DNA from: Aricia agestis
Taxonomy: Eukaryota; Arthropoda; Insecta; Lepidoptera; Lycaenidae
Length of the DNA stretch: 64,000 nt
Assembly (NCBI RefSeq): GCF_905147365.1
Contig: NC_056417.1
Location: 11,802,501-11,866,500 of the forward strand
Direction of reading: 5' to 3'
The notes under the pieces were generated by a model. It worked only from the letters and a program-made list of their open reading frames with translations. It was not told the origin of the DNA and made no database searches. This document shows, piece by piece, positions 10,341 to 20,879 of this stretch; within the stretch, counting starts at the first letter, position 1, and every line of letters starts with the position of its first letter. The translations under genes were made by a program, and so were the position numbers.

Positions 10341-13300
10341 TTCTTTATTGTGCACACTTATAAAGATACAAATTAAGGAGTACAAGAAAAAGGACAAAAT
10401 ATTCAGGTGTCACAATGGCGGCCTTATTACTAGGTAGCAATCTCTTCCAGGCAACCACCACGGGCAAAGGTGAGATTGCAGTAAAGAAGAGAAACGTGCA
10501 TGTGCAAACAAAAGAATAAATAAAAAAAACACAACATGCATAATAAAAATATACAATAATACTATACATATATATTATAAATAAATTAGAATGATACTAT
10601 ACTTAAATTACTAATAGATATCATAATTATAGCGGACACGGATAGTAATTAATAATTTAAAGTGTAATTTAACTCACAACAAATGCATGGATTATGATTA
10701 AGTAATATTTTTACAGATAGCTAAATAATGCGACTTGACGAGACTTTTGAAAGCATTCAATGTTTTTGCAAGTCTGATATGCTTTGGCAACGAATTCCAG
10801 AGCCTTATACCAGTAACAACGAAGGAGGAACCGTAAAATTTTGTTTGATGCACGGGCATTTCTAGTTGTTGATTCGACGCAGATCTGAGCTCCTTAACAG
10901 TAGCTTGACGAAATACAAATTTTTCTTTTAAGTAAATAGGTGTCGTAGGATCATTTATGATGTTGTAAACGAGTGATAGTATACGAGCATCTCGTCGAAA
11001 GCGTATGGGCAGCCACTTCAAACTCGTACGAAATTCAGACACGTGGTCGAATTTTTTTAGCCCGAATATAAATCTGATCGCAAGGTTTTGAAGTCTCTCT
11101 AGCTTATTTATTTGATCATCATATTCGTCAAACAAGCGTCAGCATAGTCGAGGATTGACAGGAATAGGGACTCAGCGATCTTAATTTTGGTTGGGATAGG
11201 CAAGAGGTAACGAAGGCGACAAACAGAGTACCAGGTTGCAAAAATCTTTTTACTAGTTTCTTTTATGTGTTGAGACTAGGATAATGTGTCATCAAAATAC
11301 ACACCCAAGTTTTTAATACATTTACTAAAAGGGATCACTACGTTGTTTAGGCACACGGGAGGTAAGCTGTTCCAGTCAATCCTAGATACAAGCCCAGGAC
11401 TGCCGATAATAATTAGCTGGGTTTTAGATGGATTGATTACCAGGCCGTGGCGCTTACTCCAGTCATTAATTAGTTCCAATTCCGTGTTGAGAGAGCCAAT
11501 AGTACTACATAGATCAAACAAGGAGGTATGAGTATATACTTGGAAGTCATCGGCATATAAATGTGACAAGAGAGAAGTGGATTTAGTGATGGAATTGATA
11601 AAAATCGCAAATAGAAGAGGTGACAAGACCCCACCCTGAGGAACACCGGCTAAGATGTCACTCCAATCCGAAAATGATTCATTCAATTTGACTCTCTGAC
11701 GACGACCAATGAGGTAGCTGCGAATTAAGGCAACCACTGCCGGAGATATGTTGATAGACCTTAGCAAACTCAGCAAAATATCGTGATCGACTGTGTTCAA
11801 TGCGTTGCTAAAGTCTAACAATGTCAATATAGTGAGTAGTTTGTTGTCCATACCATGACGAATGTCATCGATCACTTTAATTAATGCCGTAGTGGTACTG
11901 TGCCCCCGACGAAAACCGGACTGAAAGGAGCTTAGGATATTATTGTCCAGTAAGAAGTTTGTAAGCTGGTAACTGATCAACCGTTCTAAAACTTTGGAAA
12001 GGAAAGGTAATACTGAAATAGGACGGAAGTCAGATACCAACTTTGGCTTAGAGGTCTTTGGTAACGGTATTACGTAAGCATCCTTCCAAGCACTAGGGAA
12101 AACACAAGTATCAATACAATGATTGAAGATATGGACTAATACAGGGGTGATGGACTCGAGAATAGGAATAATCATCTTACGACTAATTCCATCATCACCT
12201 ACGGCATTCGAGGAAATTGACGCAACATGTTTTTTGACTTCCACTCCAGTAACATGGCTTAGAACAAGAGGCGAAGACTGAGGAATTGGTAAATTTGCAA
12301 GGTGATCAAGTGTACGGGATTTTAGAGCCGGATTCAAACAACTAGAAGCACAGGTAAACTGTTTGTTCAATACGTCAGCGTTTATTGAGCAAGTACCATC
12401 TACTGAGCTTTTTCCTACCCCAAGAGTCCTTAAAAACTTCCATACTTTACACGGATCAGCATTTTCAACAGAGGAGTGGATGTAGCGACGCTGGGCATCT
12501 CTACACATTTTGTTGCAACGATTCCGAATTTTAATGTATTTTTCTCGTTGAACACTGCAATTGGTCAGTTTATATTTGGCTTTTGCAGAATGCTTCTGTT
12601 TTATCAAGGCTTTCAAATCGTCAGTGAGCCAGGGTGCAGGTAACTGCTTTATTTTAACTGGCCTGATTGGTGCATGCGTGTCATAGAGTTGTGTTATGAG
12701 TGTATTAAAAGCATTTAATTTGTTATCAACATGATCAGCATTGAATACAGGTGACCAGTCAATATTACTTGCATCCATTTTCAAATTATCTATATTGAGA
12801 GCCGAGAATTCCGCTGTAGTACGAGTACAACCTTCTTTTTAAGTTTAGGTGACCGCAGGTTATATGAGACATAAATAAGGTCGTGATAAGAAAATATATC
12901 AGCAGAGCATTGACCATGATTCACAACCAGATTAGGAGACGATACAATAATGAGATCCAGAAGAGATGGTGAGCAACCAGGAAAAGTATGAGTAGGATTA
13001 AGGGGAAGCAAATGTAAATTACAACCACCCAAAACAGAATTAAGTTTTTTAGTTCTTAAGTCGTATTTTGCCATGCAAGTGTTAAAGTCCCCCATAACGA
13101 TAGAATGTTGGTAGCTCGGCGTATACAATTCAAGAGTATGTTCAAGTACTGTAAAGTAATCCATTTGTGATGAGGGACAATAGCAGACGCCAAGGAAAAT
13201 TTTGTTATTATAACTCAGCTGGACCTCAACAAATAAATATTCCGGTGAATCAGGAGGTGGAGGTTGAGCTGACGCACTAAGGATTGAATATGTTAGATCA

Positions 13301-13545
13301 GATTTAAGGTACATCGTGACGCCACCACCCCCATCATCACGGATTAACTTAAACCCAGGCAAACTGTAGCTTGTAGATGGCAGACATGGTTTGAGCCACG
13401 ACTCCGACACAAGAATGGCGTCAACATGACAAGTCCTGTCAAAGGAGGCCAATAAGTCGGGATAGTGTGCTGGAATGCTCTGAGCATTTATGTGCACAAC
13501 GTTAAAATGTATATATCTGAGGGCTCGCATCGTTTTTCTGCGTAC
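10341..13545 (-). mobile_element. LINE-2: 5'-truncated non-LTR retrotransposon
   Basis: One endonuclease-RT ORF on the minus strand, a 3' UTR (10697-10341) and a tetranucleotide tail. No ORF1 is found upstream of 13545, so the copy is probably 5' truncated. It is better preserved than LINE-1, with only a few frameshifts. The (TCAT)n tail and domain order suggest the CR1/Jockey group; I could not place it more precisely. Confidence 0.88.
10698..13530 (-). pseudogene. LINE-2 ORF2: endonuclease-reverse transcriptase, frameshifted
   Basis: The endonuclease (13530-12790) has 'VHINAQSI', 'IVMGDFNTC' and a degenerate 'YHDLIYVSY' where SDH is usual. A one-base frameshift near 12825 leads into the RT frame, which reads 'RTTAEFSALNIDNLKMDAS' across the join. 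RT motifs: 'FRPISVLPFLSKVLERLISY', 'LLDFSNALNTVDHDILL', 'GVPQGGVLSPLLFAIFIN' and the catalytic 'LYADDFQVYTHT'. A second break near 11270 separates the C-terminal part (11135-10698), which ends 'SFVVTGIRLWNSLPKHIRLA'. About 940 residues in all would be usual for this kind of ORF2. Confidence 0.9.
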
Positions 13546-13590
13546 GGTAGTAATAATCTTTAAGGCTTTTTATATTTCAATACCAAACCA

Positions 13591-13714
13591 ACACTTAGGA
13601 AATTTTAACATAGTAATTTTTATTTATATGTAGATGTGTTATCATCGGTCAGTCAACCGATGATAACACATCTACATATAAATAAAAATTACTATGTTAA
13701 AATTTCCTAAGTGT
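13591..13714. repeat. Perfect hairpin, 59-bp arms, 6-base loop
   Basis: 13591-13649 and 13656-13714 are exact reverse complements as far as I can read, beginning ACACTTAGGAAATTTTAACA and ending TTAAAATTTCCTAAGTGT; the loop is cagtca. It lies about 45 bp upstream of the LINE-2 5' end. Confidence 0.92.
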
Positions 13715-13839
13715 CTATTCTATGGTTAGGTAGTAGGTTATCTTCACTTGACATGGTATATCCCACAACCTGAGCACTTTGGTTGTGGGATATACTAGGC
13801 CGAGTGAAGATAACCTAACCATAGAACAGACACTTAGGA
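13706..13839. repeat. Second hairpin sharing its first 9 bp with the previous one
   Basis: Left arm cctaagtgtctattctatgg... pairs with ...ccatagaacagacacttagg. The inner stem gtatatcccacaacc/ggttgtgggatatac closes a 10-base loop. The left arm has an extra 'tagtagg', and unpaired 'tgacatg'/'taggccg' interrupt the stem. The motif ACACTTAGG or its complement thus occurs at 13591, 13706 and 13831, so the pair looks like one compound element. Confidence 0.85.
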
Positions 13840-14216
13840 TATAGAAAGATATTTTCCGCATTTACAGCGAATATAAAATGTGTAGTTTAATATTTCAGTG
13901 CTGTTTATATGAATGTAAAACAGGAACGCGCTTAAAAGTTAAATAAATAATAAAAGTCGTATTTCATAGGAGTTAAGTTGGGAAAAAGTTGAAAAATAAC
14001 AGTAACAGTCGTTCTTGATACGGGCGCTTTAAAAGCTCGTTTTTATTAACGCAACTTTTTCAAGCCCTTTAAAAGCTTAACGCGGAGCTTTTCCCTCGTG
14101 CCATATGTATAATACTGTACTTGTTTTTTTTCCAACGCCATGATCATCATTTTAGTATTCACCTCATCACTTTAATGATTTTACGGTACAAACGAGCCGC
14201 AGTGCATTGCAACTTT
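13840..14216. other. No recognised feature
   Basis: Contains two half-matching 'cttttaaaagctc/ttaaaagcttaacgc' stretches but no assignable element or ORF. Confidence 0.35.
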
Positions 14217-14500
14217 TTAGGGTTCCGTACCCAAAGGGTAAAAACGGGACCCTATTCATGAGACTTCTATGTCTGTCTGTCTGTCTGTCTCCAGGCTGTA
14301 TCTCAAGAACCGCTATAGTTAGAGTTCTGAAATTTTCACAGATTGTGTATTTCCGGTGCCGCTATACCAACGAATACTAAAATCAAAATAAAATTAATAT
14401 TGAAGGGGGGCATCCATACAACAAATTTTGTCTTTTTTTGCTCGTAATCATTAATGGCAACAGCTAAACGCTTTAAATTTTCACAAAACCCTTAATTATA
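14217..14500 (+). mobile_element. D-family repeat, partial copy
   Basis: Starts 'agggttccgtacccaaaggg', folds with 'acgggaccct', then has (gtct)n, 'ctcaagaaccgctatag', 'ttttcacagattgtgtattt' and 'gccgctata'. The far end with the gactcgcac palindrome is missing. Confidence 0.82.
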
Positions 14501-14982
14501 TTTATAATTTAATTATTTATAATAAAATTTGAAGTACGAGAGTAGAGTTCCTTAAGAAGAAATATTATATCCATAACCGTATGGAGAAGCTCTTTGGATT
14601 AAACGGCTTTTGAATTTGTTATTGTTTCTTTGGCTTGTTATGGCTCGAACAATAAAATTTTATAACTTATGTTCTGATCGTAAAAAGTTTTTAAATCTTT
14701 TTAATAGTGTTATTATGGGAATAAGGATTAAGAGGAATCAAAGGAAATATTAATGGTGAGATAAATGCCAGCACTTCTCAGGTGCAGGCCATTGTAGTCC
14801 GAGAGCCCACGACCGCTTTACATTTCCTAATTTATCATCGACTTTTATTACCTGTTAATGCTAATATTATAATAATTTCGTCCCCAATATATCAGTTCTT
14901 ACTTCTAAGTATTTTTTGGTAAAATAAAAGATTTTTGAAAATTGTTAAAAATCCGATTTTCTCGACGTACTCACATCTCTTT
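14501..14982. other. Spacer between two D repeats, no recognised gene
   Basis: AT-rich. Could be part of a longer D relative or an insertion; no second copy in the window allows a decision. Confidence 0.35.
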
Positions 14983-15421
14983 TTTAGGGTTCCGTACCCA
15001 AAGGGTAAAAACGGGACCCTATTACTGAGACTTCGATGTCTGTCCGTCTGTCCGTCTGTCTCCATGCTTTAACTCAAGAACCACTATAGCTAGACCTCTG
15101 AAATTTTCACAGATTGTGTATTTCTGTTGCCGCTATACAAATACTAAAAACGAAATCAAATAAATATTTAAGGGGGGCTCACAGCTCCCATACAACAAAG
15201 GTGATTTTTTCGGCCTTTTTTGCTCTATATCAATTATCAATATTGGAAATAGGTAGGCACTTTAATTTTCCACAAAGCCCTTAATATTTAATTATAATAT
15301 TAAAATAAAATAAAAATTTAAGGGGGGTTCCCGTACAAAAACCACCATTTTTGGCCTATTTTTGCTCTATTAAGGTACGAAACCTTTCGTGCGCGAGTCC
15401 GACTCGCACTTGGCCGATTAT
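14983..15421 (+). mobile_element. D-family repeat, complete copy
   Basis: Left end 'tagggttccgtacccaaagg' with its stem partner acgggaccct. Right end 'ggtacgaaacctttcgtgcg' followed by 'cgagtccgactcgcacttgg'. Ends are therefore partly inverted (gggttccgtacc/ggtacgaaacc) and each end can form a hairpin. The element is non-coding. The class is unresolved (MITE-like or Helitron-like). Confidence 0.82.
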
Positions 15422-15483
15422 TCTCCTTTAAATGATATTTAGTCTGTAACTAGATTTTAATCTGTTTTATTTTAATTTGCAGC

Positions 15484-15800
15484 TGCAAGTAACATAGCTA
15501 ACATATAAAATTATCGTGGCGTGGTTAAACTCCTCTGAAACGGCTCGACCGATTTTCGTGAATCTTAGCGAGCAAAGCGGCTAGGGTGGAGAATCGGACA
15601 ACATCTACTTTTTATATTGATAAGTGCATTTGTTGAATAAATTATAGTAAATTATTACAACTCGAGACTGACGGCGACCATCGTTTGTGCGACGGGATAG
15701 CGATGGACGATGCCATGGTAACATACTTATTTAGTCACTTCAATAAAATAATATGGGCGAAATACTTTATATGGCAAAACAACGTTTGCGGGACATCTAG
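15484..15800 (+). mobile_element. Helitron-like element, 3' part
   Basis: Ends 'caaaacaacgtttgcgggacatCTAG' before T; internal 'cgaccgattttcgtgaatct' matches the conserved 'accgatttt' region of lepidopteran elements of this kind. The 5' boundary is uncertain. Confidence 0.6.
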
Positions 15801-16345
15801 TAATATATAATTTATTAATTTATATCCGTCAAAAGTATATATTTTAAATCAAAACTCATATCACTAGCGTCAAATATTACTAGTAGTCTGTTTTTTATTC
15901 AAAAACAACAGTAAAAAAATTCAAGTTTGGAGTGCCTCCTGGAGTAGTTCTAAAAATTGTCTCTAAATTATATATGGGTATGTTAGTGTGTGTCACCAGT
16001 CAGCGAGGAGTGTTTTATTACACAAGCAGCTTCGCCTCGTCTCTCTTAATTATTCCATTCTATTTCGTTAAGGGAAAAAACTTCGACGCGTTAGCAACGG
16101 ATCTTGTGATAAATTTAAATCCCCCTCGCATTTTTACCGTATCGACTCTATAATTATCGTCGCCATTTTTATTTTTTTATGAAACACCTTTTGAGACGCC
16201 GGCTCTTTGTTTATTTTAAGAGCGACAAAAGGTATTTTTTAATATGAGAGTCAACACTCTATTTTTTAATTCCTCTTTCATTAAGCAATTATGTTCTAAC
16301 GCTAATATGTATTTGTAAATTACTTAGTTTCAAACACATAAGGAC
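15801..16345. other. No recognised feature
   Basis: A 73-codon open frame (15932-16153) lies here without domain, signal or repeat similarity; treated as chance. Confidence 0.35.
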
Positions 16346-16695
16346 TACTACGTTTAACTTGTAAAATTTTTTTGACCTTATCATTTTTTTTTTCAACACT
16401 CGTCTCTGGGACTCAGCTGATCTCAGACTGGCCGTGTGATCATTGTCTAATAATATCTAAGATTCAATAAAAAAAACTATAATCCATTTTCAATTTGTCA
16501 ATTTGTTGTCAACAGACTTCAACCATAAATAAAAGAGTATAATTCGTATGTATAGGCTTGTCACTCAAAAATCAGGTCATCTTATCTTGAGTGTGCATAT
16601 TGTAGTGTGTGTAATGTTTTATTTGTTAAAAAAATGTATGATAAAAGCATAATTTCAAAATAATATTTGCTCGATGCACTCCTTCACCATATAAT
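16346..16695. repeat. Repeat R, copy 1
   Basis: About 340 bp highly similar to 55645-55975, same orientation: 'tctctgggactcagctgatc', 'agacttcaaccataaataaa', 'ggcttgtcactcaaaaatc' and 'aaaatgtatgataaaagcat' occur in order in both. No terminal repeats or coding potential are evident. It could be a piece of a larger, unrecognised transposon. Confidence 0.75.
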
Positions 16696-17224
16696 ATAAT
16701 TAGCATATTGTATACTTTATCAACATTTTAACCCATTGATCTAAAATCGCTATCTAAATATTATTATATAATAGGTATGTATTACTTTTGTAACAAGTTT
16801 AATAATATTTCATCTGACCCAGAGAAGCCCAGAGTACCTATATTATTTAAATGGGCTGGAGCCTGTAACTTGTAAGCGACGGTTGCTCAAAGTCCGGTCT
16901 ACCGGTGAACTGTAAATGATCGCAGGCAGCAATTTTCTTTAATTTTCCTATAAGATAAGATTCATTTCCGTGATCACATTATTTTTAAGCTTAACTGTGT
17001 AAAAATCTATTGATAATAATTCCTTGAAATTTATGAACGGCGGGGACTTATTTAATAATCCCCTAATTTGATCCGGTCCAATAAAACCGGGTCACGGATA
17101 CCACACCTCCCCATTACCGGTTATTATGTTCGGTCATGCCATCGATACCGCTAATAATATTAATGCAAGATCTTATCCTATTTGATATCAATGACTGTAT
17201 TTTGTTCAATAGAATAATTATGTT
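16696..17224. other. No recognised feature
   Basis: Includes locally GC-richer text near 16860-16940 and 17070-17130, without ORF or repeat partner. Confidence 0.35.
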
Positions 17225-17452
17225 TTATGAGAGCCCCCTCAAATATTTATTTTATTTTTTGTATTTGTTGTTATAATGACCACAGAAATACCCAATATTT
17301 TATGGAAATATTAACTGTGCAGCTAGCGGGTCTAGCCTGGAGACACTCCCTGGATATAGACAGACTGACAGATTGACATAATATTATAGCGAAGACTTAA
17401 TAATATGGTCCCATTTTTAACCTTTGGGTATGGAACCATAAAAAGAGGTAAA
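17225..17452 (-). mobile_element. D-family repeat, decayed partial copy
   Basis: On the plus strand: 'gagccccctcaaatatttat', 'gtatttgttgttataa', 'gcgaagacttaataatat', 'cctttgggtatggaacc'. This matches D in reverse orientation with many substitutions; the gactcgc end is missing. Confidence 0.7.
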
Positions 17453-17520
17453 ATTTTGTAGTTTACACGCATTAACATGTCGAATAGTCGCCGCAATACG
17501 AACGTCAATTATTTCCTATA

Positions 17521-17741
17521 AGCTATGTCCACACTATGCAATTTCATCTTCAATTTTCATCATCATCTTTTTATTCAACTATCGTTTGGCATATTCAATA
17601 ATTGAATGCGTCAAAATCCACCTGCGTTGGAAAGAAAAGTGTCATAGCGTCGCGGCCCGCGGGCATGCCTCACGTGCGATGTTGAATGCGCTATAACGCA
17701 TGCCCTTGATGAACAAAAAAAGGCACAGTGTGGACAAAGCT
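17521..17741. mobile_element. MITE, copy 1 of a pair
   Basis: Termini AGCTATGTCCACACTATGC and GCACAGTGTGGACAAAGCT are inverted with few mismatches. The interior 'acgcatgcccttgatgaaca' is shared with 54761-55009. Flanks do not give a firm TSD; TA or TTA is possible. The interior 'tattcaataattgaatgcgt' is palindromic. Confidence 0.82.
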
Positions 17742-17788
17742 AGCCAGTATTACGCCCTTGATAATTTTGGATAAACAATGCTCTCAAG

Positions 17789-18148
17789 TTTTTTTTTTAA
17801 TGTAATAAGGGGGCAAACGAGCAAACGGGTCACCTGATGGAAAGCAACTTCCGTAGCCCATGGACACTCGCAGCATCAGAAGAGGTGCAGATGCGTTGCC
17901 GGCCTTTTAAGGGGTAATAGGGGAGGGTAGGGAAGAGAATAGGGGAGGGTGCGGAAGGGAATAGGGGTAGTTACGGAAGGAAATAGGGGAGGGTAGGGAA
18001 GGGAAAGGGGTAGGGGATTGAGCCTCCGGTAAACTCACTCACTCGGCGAAACACAGCGGAAGCGCTGTTTCACGCCGGTTTTCTGTGAGGACGTGGTATT
18101 TCTCCGGTGGAGCCGGCCCATTCGTGCCGAAGCATGGCTCTCCCACGT
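17789..18148 (-). mobile_element. SINE-A copy 3, longest pyrimidine tract
   Basis: Head at 18148, T-run (A-tail) at 17789. The tract between LINE tail and head is over 100 bp, purine-rich on the plus strand (gggaagggaatagggg units), longer than in other copies. The tail reads 'gaagaggtgcagatgcgttg', slightly diverged. Confidence 0.9.
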
Positions 18149-18328
18149 CAAAGTATTTGAAGTGCCGTTAAAATTTAATCCCATCAACATGAGACGTCGC
18201 TAACTGGAGCGAATCAGAATAATGATAGTCAATTTCCAAAGCGGGCGTCATGTTCAGAGCAGACTTTGCCAAATTGCAGCCATTTCCAAAATTAGGCTCT
18301 CAAACAGCGATCAATTTTTATAATTAAA

Positions 18329-18606
18329 CTAGCTGATCCCGGCGGAGGTTGTTTTGTCTTGTTTCATTTTTTCTTAAATGACTTAATAACATTGTATTGA
18401 AAAAAAATCATTTAATTTTATGAAGCGATTAAACAATAAGCTTCAGAACTTTTAAAAAGATTTACTATGTGTGTGCATTGTGTGTGTATTTGTGTGAGTG
18501 TGAATGTGTGTAATGTGTATGTTTTGCTCTCGTCCGATAAGTTAGAAAAAAAAATCCACAGCCGAACAAATTATAGCCTCCTCGTTTTTTGGAAGTCGGT
18601 TAAAAA
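18329..18606 (-). mobile_element. Helitron-like fragment
   Basis: Plus strand starts CTAGCTGATCCCGGCGGAGG, resembling the CTAG end in reverse. It ends near 'tttttggaagtcggttaaaa', a motif found at 33340 in a better Helitron copy. The middle is TG-rich (gtgtgtattt) and diverged. Confidence 0.5.
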
Positions 18607-18675
18607 GTGACTGACAGAAGATTGAATACTGACTACTGTATAACGTCTGCATGGGCGTACCCAGGATTTTAGGGA

Positions 18676-18693
18676 GGGGGGGGGGGGGGGGGG
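18676..18693 (+). repeat. Homopolymer of 18 G
   Basis: Follows 'gtacccaggattttaggga'. Runs like this are prone to sequencing and assembly error. Confidence 0.9.
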
Positions 18694-18865
18694 TTTGCCA
18701 GATTAATAAATTTGACTTTTATTAATATGTCTGAAAAGATATTAATATATTGTTTCCAACACTTCATTTTGCGCAGAGTGGATACCACGCAATTAACTCT
18801 CTGTCAAAATCTTTACCTCGTCATGAAAATACTACGATTAAAACAATATTAGAAAAACTTCCGCA

Positions 18866-19079
18866 CCCGTTTCGGTGACGGTGGCCGGTTTCATTGAAAC
18901 CAGATCAGAAACTCAGGATTTTTTTTTATACTGCCCAAGTGCCTCACACGACTGGCGAGAGATCCGACGCATGTACCATCTTACTTTTAAGATAATCGAC
19001 ATGTTTCCCATGCGGAAATCGAACCCACAACATCTGAGTCAAGACCACGATTTAAACCACTGGACCACGGAGGCGTTAA
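18866..19079 (-). mobile_element. SINE-C copy 1, internally deleted
   Basis: On the minus strand: 'ctccgtggtccagtggttta' (A-box region), 'gtgggttcgatttccgc' (B-box region), 'atgcgtcggatc' and, at the 3' side, 'aaccggccaccgtcaccgaa'. Compared with 38236-38570 it lacks most of the central body. It is tRNA-derived by box pattern, not a tRNA gene. Confidence 0.75.
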
Positions 19080-19617
19080 AACATTATTAACCTCGGTACA
19101 AAAACAACAGAACTTAAAACACCATTCCCACGCTGTACATACACAGTTTAACCGAGTATATTGATCCCATGAACATTGCACGTGGAACAATAAAACTGTT
19201 CGACTGGTGTCAATCCAATATGGCGGAATGTCATTGAGCCGCCAAATTATAAAACGGCGGTGCTGTCAACAATTTCGTAATTTCGATTTAAATTCCATAC
19301 AGTTTTGTTTTTGGTTTGGTTTTACTTGTTAATTTATTTTAAAAACTTTATTATTTCGTACTACAAATTATAAAACAAAGTCACTTTTTCCCTCATGTCC
19401 CTCTGTTCCCTTTAATCTACGGTTTTCTTAGATAGAGTGATTAAAGAGGAAGGTTTATAAGCATAATAACATTCATTAAATAGTGGAGAAATACTGTTAT
19501 TTTGGGTTTGTAATGTGATGTCTCATGTCGTAAATAATTTCAATTTTTCCGCTTACATTCCAAATTCGCAGGCTGAACCCTACGATATTTATCAAAATAA
19601 TGTACTTACTAAGTATT
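19080..19617. other. No recognised feature
   Basis: AT-rich spacer without repeats or supportable ORF. Confidence 0.35.
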
Positions 19618-20056
19618 GTACACTATGAAAAACTCCGCGATGGTACATGTCTGTCTCTTATGAATATCCCACAATAACATTTTTTTGTCATTTACTTTAC
19701 TTTTAACTTTCAATAATGGCTAATTATCGAAGCGATTTTAACCAACACGGCAATAATCCTCATTCAATTAAATACTTTAATTTTTACATTACTGATTTAA
19801 TATAGGTGGGCTATACCTATATTAAATCAGTAATGTAAAAAATTTACAGCATATTTATGAAGATATTACAGATTCTAAAATTGCCGGAAGTAGCTTTTGC
19901 GCCCGCGCCGGTACTGACCAATGCGGGCAACGGGAAGTAATAAATATAATTAAAAACTGCTGCATCGATTTTAATCATTTCTTCAGTGAGCGACACATTT
20001 CTTCAGTGATCGTATAATATATTTTATACCCGTGCTAAGCCGAGGCGGGTCGCTAG
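19618..20056 (+). mobile_element. Helitron-like 3' part ending in CTAG
   Basis: 'aaaaactccgcgatgg', 'aatggctaattatcgaagcg', 'aattgccggaagtagctttt' and the end 'ccgaggcgggtcgCTAG' before T match 43125-43867, inside a Helitron with both ends. It contains an extra hairpin (19781-19841). The 5' boundary is unknown. Confidence 0.7.
19781..19841. repeat. Perfect 26-bp hairpin inside the Helitron copy
   Basis: Arms tttttacattactgatttaa+tatagg and its exact complement, 9-base loop (tgggctata). The related Helitron at 42478-43867 has no such hairpin at this place, so it is a later insertion or local inverted duplication. Confidence 0.88.
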
Positions 20057-20249
20057 TTGTATATTATACAATTCGTTTATCGGGCAGGAACCGCACATTT
20101 TTCCGGGATAAAAAGTATCCTATGTCTTTTCTAAGGACTCAAAGTATCTCCATACCAAATTTCAGCAAAAGTTCCGTGGTTTCGGCGTGAAGAGCTAAAC
20201 AAACAGACAGACTGACAGACTTTTCGCATTTATAATATCAGTATAGACT
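20057..20249 (-). mobile_element. Helitron-like fragment, 5' end present
   Basis: 'cgtttatcgggcaggaaccg', 'gggataaaaagtatcctatg', (acag)n and 'cgcatttataatatcagtat' parallel 5792-6001. The CTAG end is missing; it abuts the CTAG of the preceding element. Confidence 0.7.
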
Positions 20250-20492
20250 ATGGATTCTACGACTGTGATTCACAAGAACGGTTGTCATGGCAACAACTCG
20301 GCATTGAGTAGGAAGTAGGAACTTAACCCTTCAACATTGTGTGTTCTGTATTAATTAAGAGTTTATGATCAATTACCTCTATTTGCCAACGATTAACTAG
20401 TCATATTATATTAGTTCAACTATACAAACTTTATTGTATACGAGGTGTAACAAAACAATGTGATAACTGATAACACTTTGGTATATTGTGTC

Positions 20493-20823
20493 CAGGCCCG
20501 TATCTGGGGGGGGGGGGGGGGGGGGGGGGGCGAGTGGGTGCACTTGCCCCGGGCGGCAAAGATTGGGGGGCGGCCGGAGGCCACCTCCCAATCTTTAACG
20601 TTGTTTCGCTGAATTCTATCTGTTGTTAAAAGACTTGGAGGCGCCCCTTGTCGCCAAGGACCTCGGCGTGACTTCTCACCACCGCCACTTTAATTCAACA
20701 AAGTTTTATAGAACTCGTTCTGCGGTTAAAACCTATGTGACCATGAAATTATTACCTATTTTTGCTTGGAGGGCGGCAAATTGGGATTCTGCTCCCCCTT
20801 TTTAAAACGTAGATCCGGGCCTA
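20493..20823. mobile_element. hAT-like MITE with 8-bp TSD and a G23 run
   Basis: Ends CAGGCCCGTATCT and AGATCCGGGCCTA; flanks ATTGTGTC (20485-20492) and TTTGTGTC (20824-20831) form an 8-bp TSD with one mismatch. A long G homopolymer begins about 20508. The text 'ggtgcacttgccccgggcgg' follows. No ORF of its own is credible. Confidence 0.75.
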
Positions 20824-20879
20824 TTTGTGTCCCTTATGTTATGGAGTTCAGTGTGAAAGGGAAAAGCGCTGACAAAATA

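Noticed and set aside
10166..10397. Small Ser/Phe/Ile-rich proteins at the TGAA repeat
   Set aside because: Produced by translating the LINE-2 simple-repeat tail and adjoining SINE.
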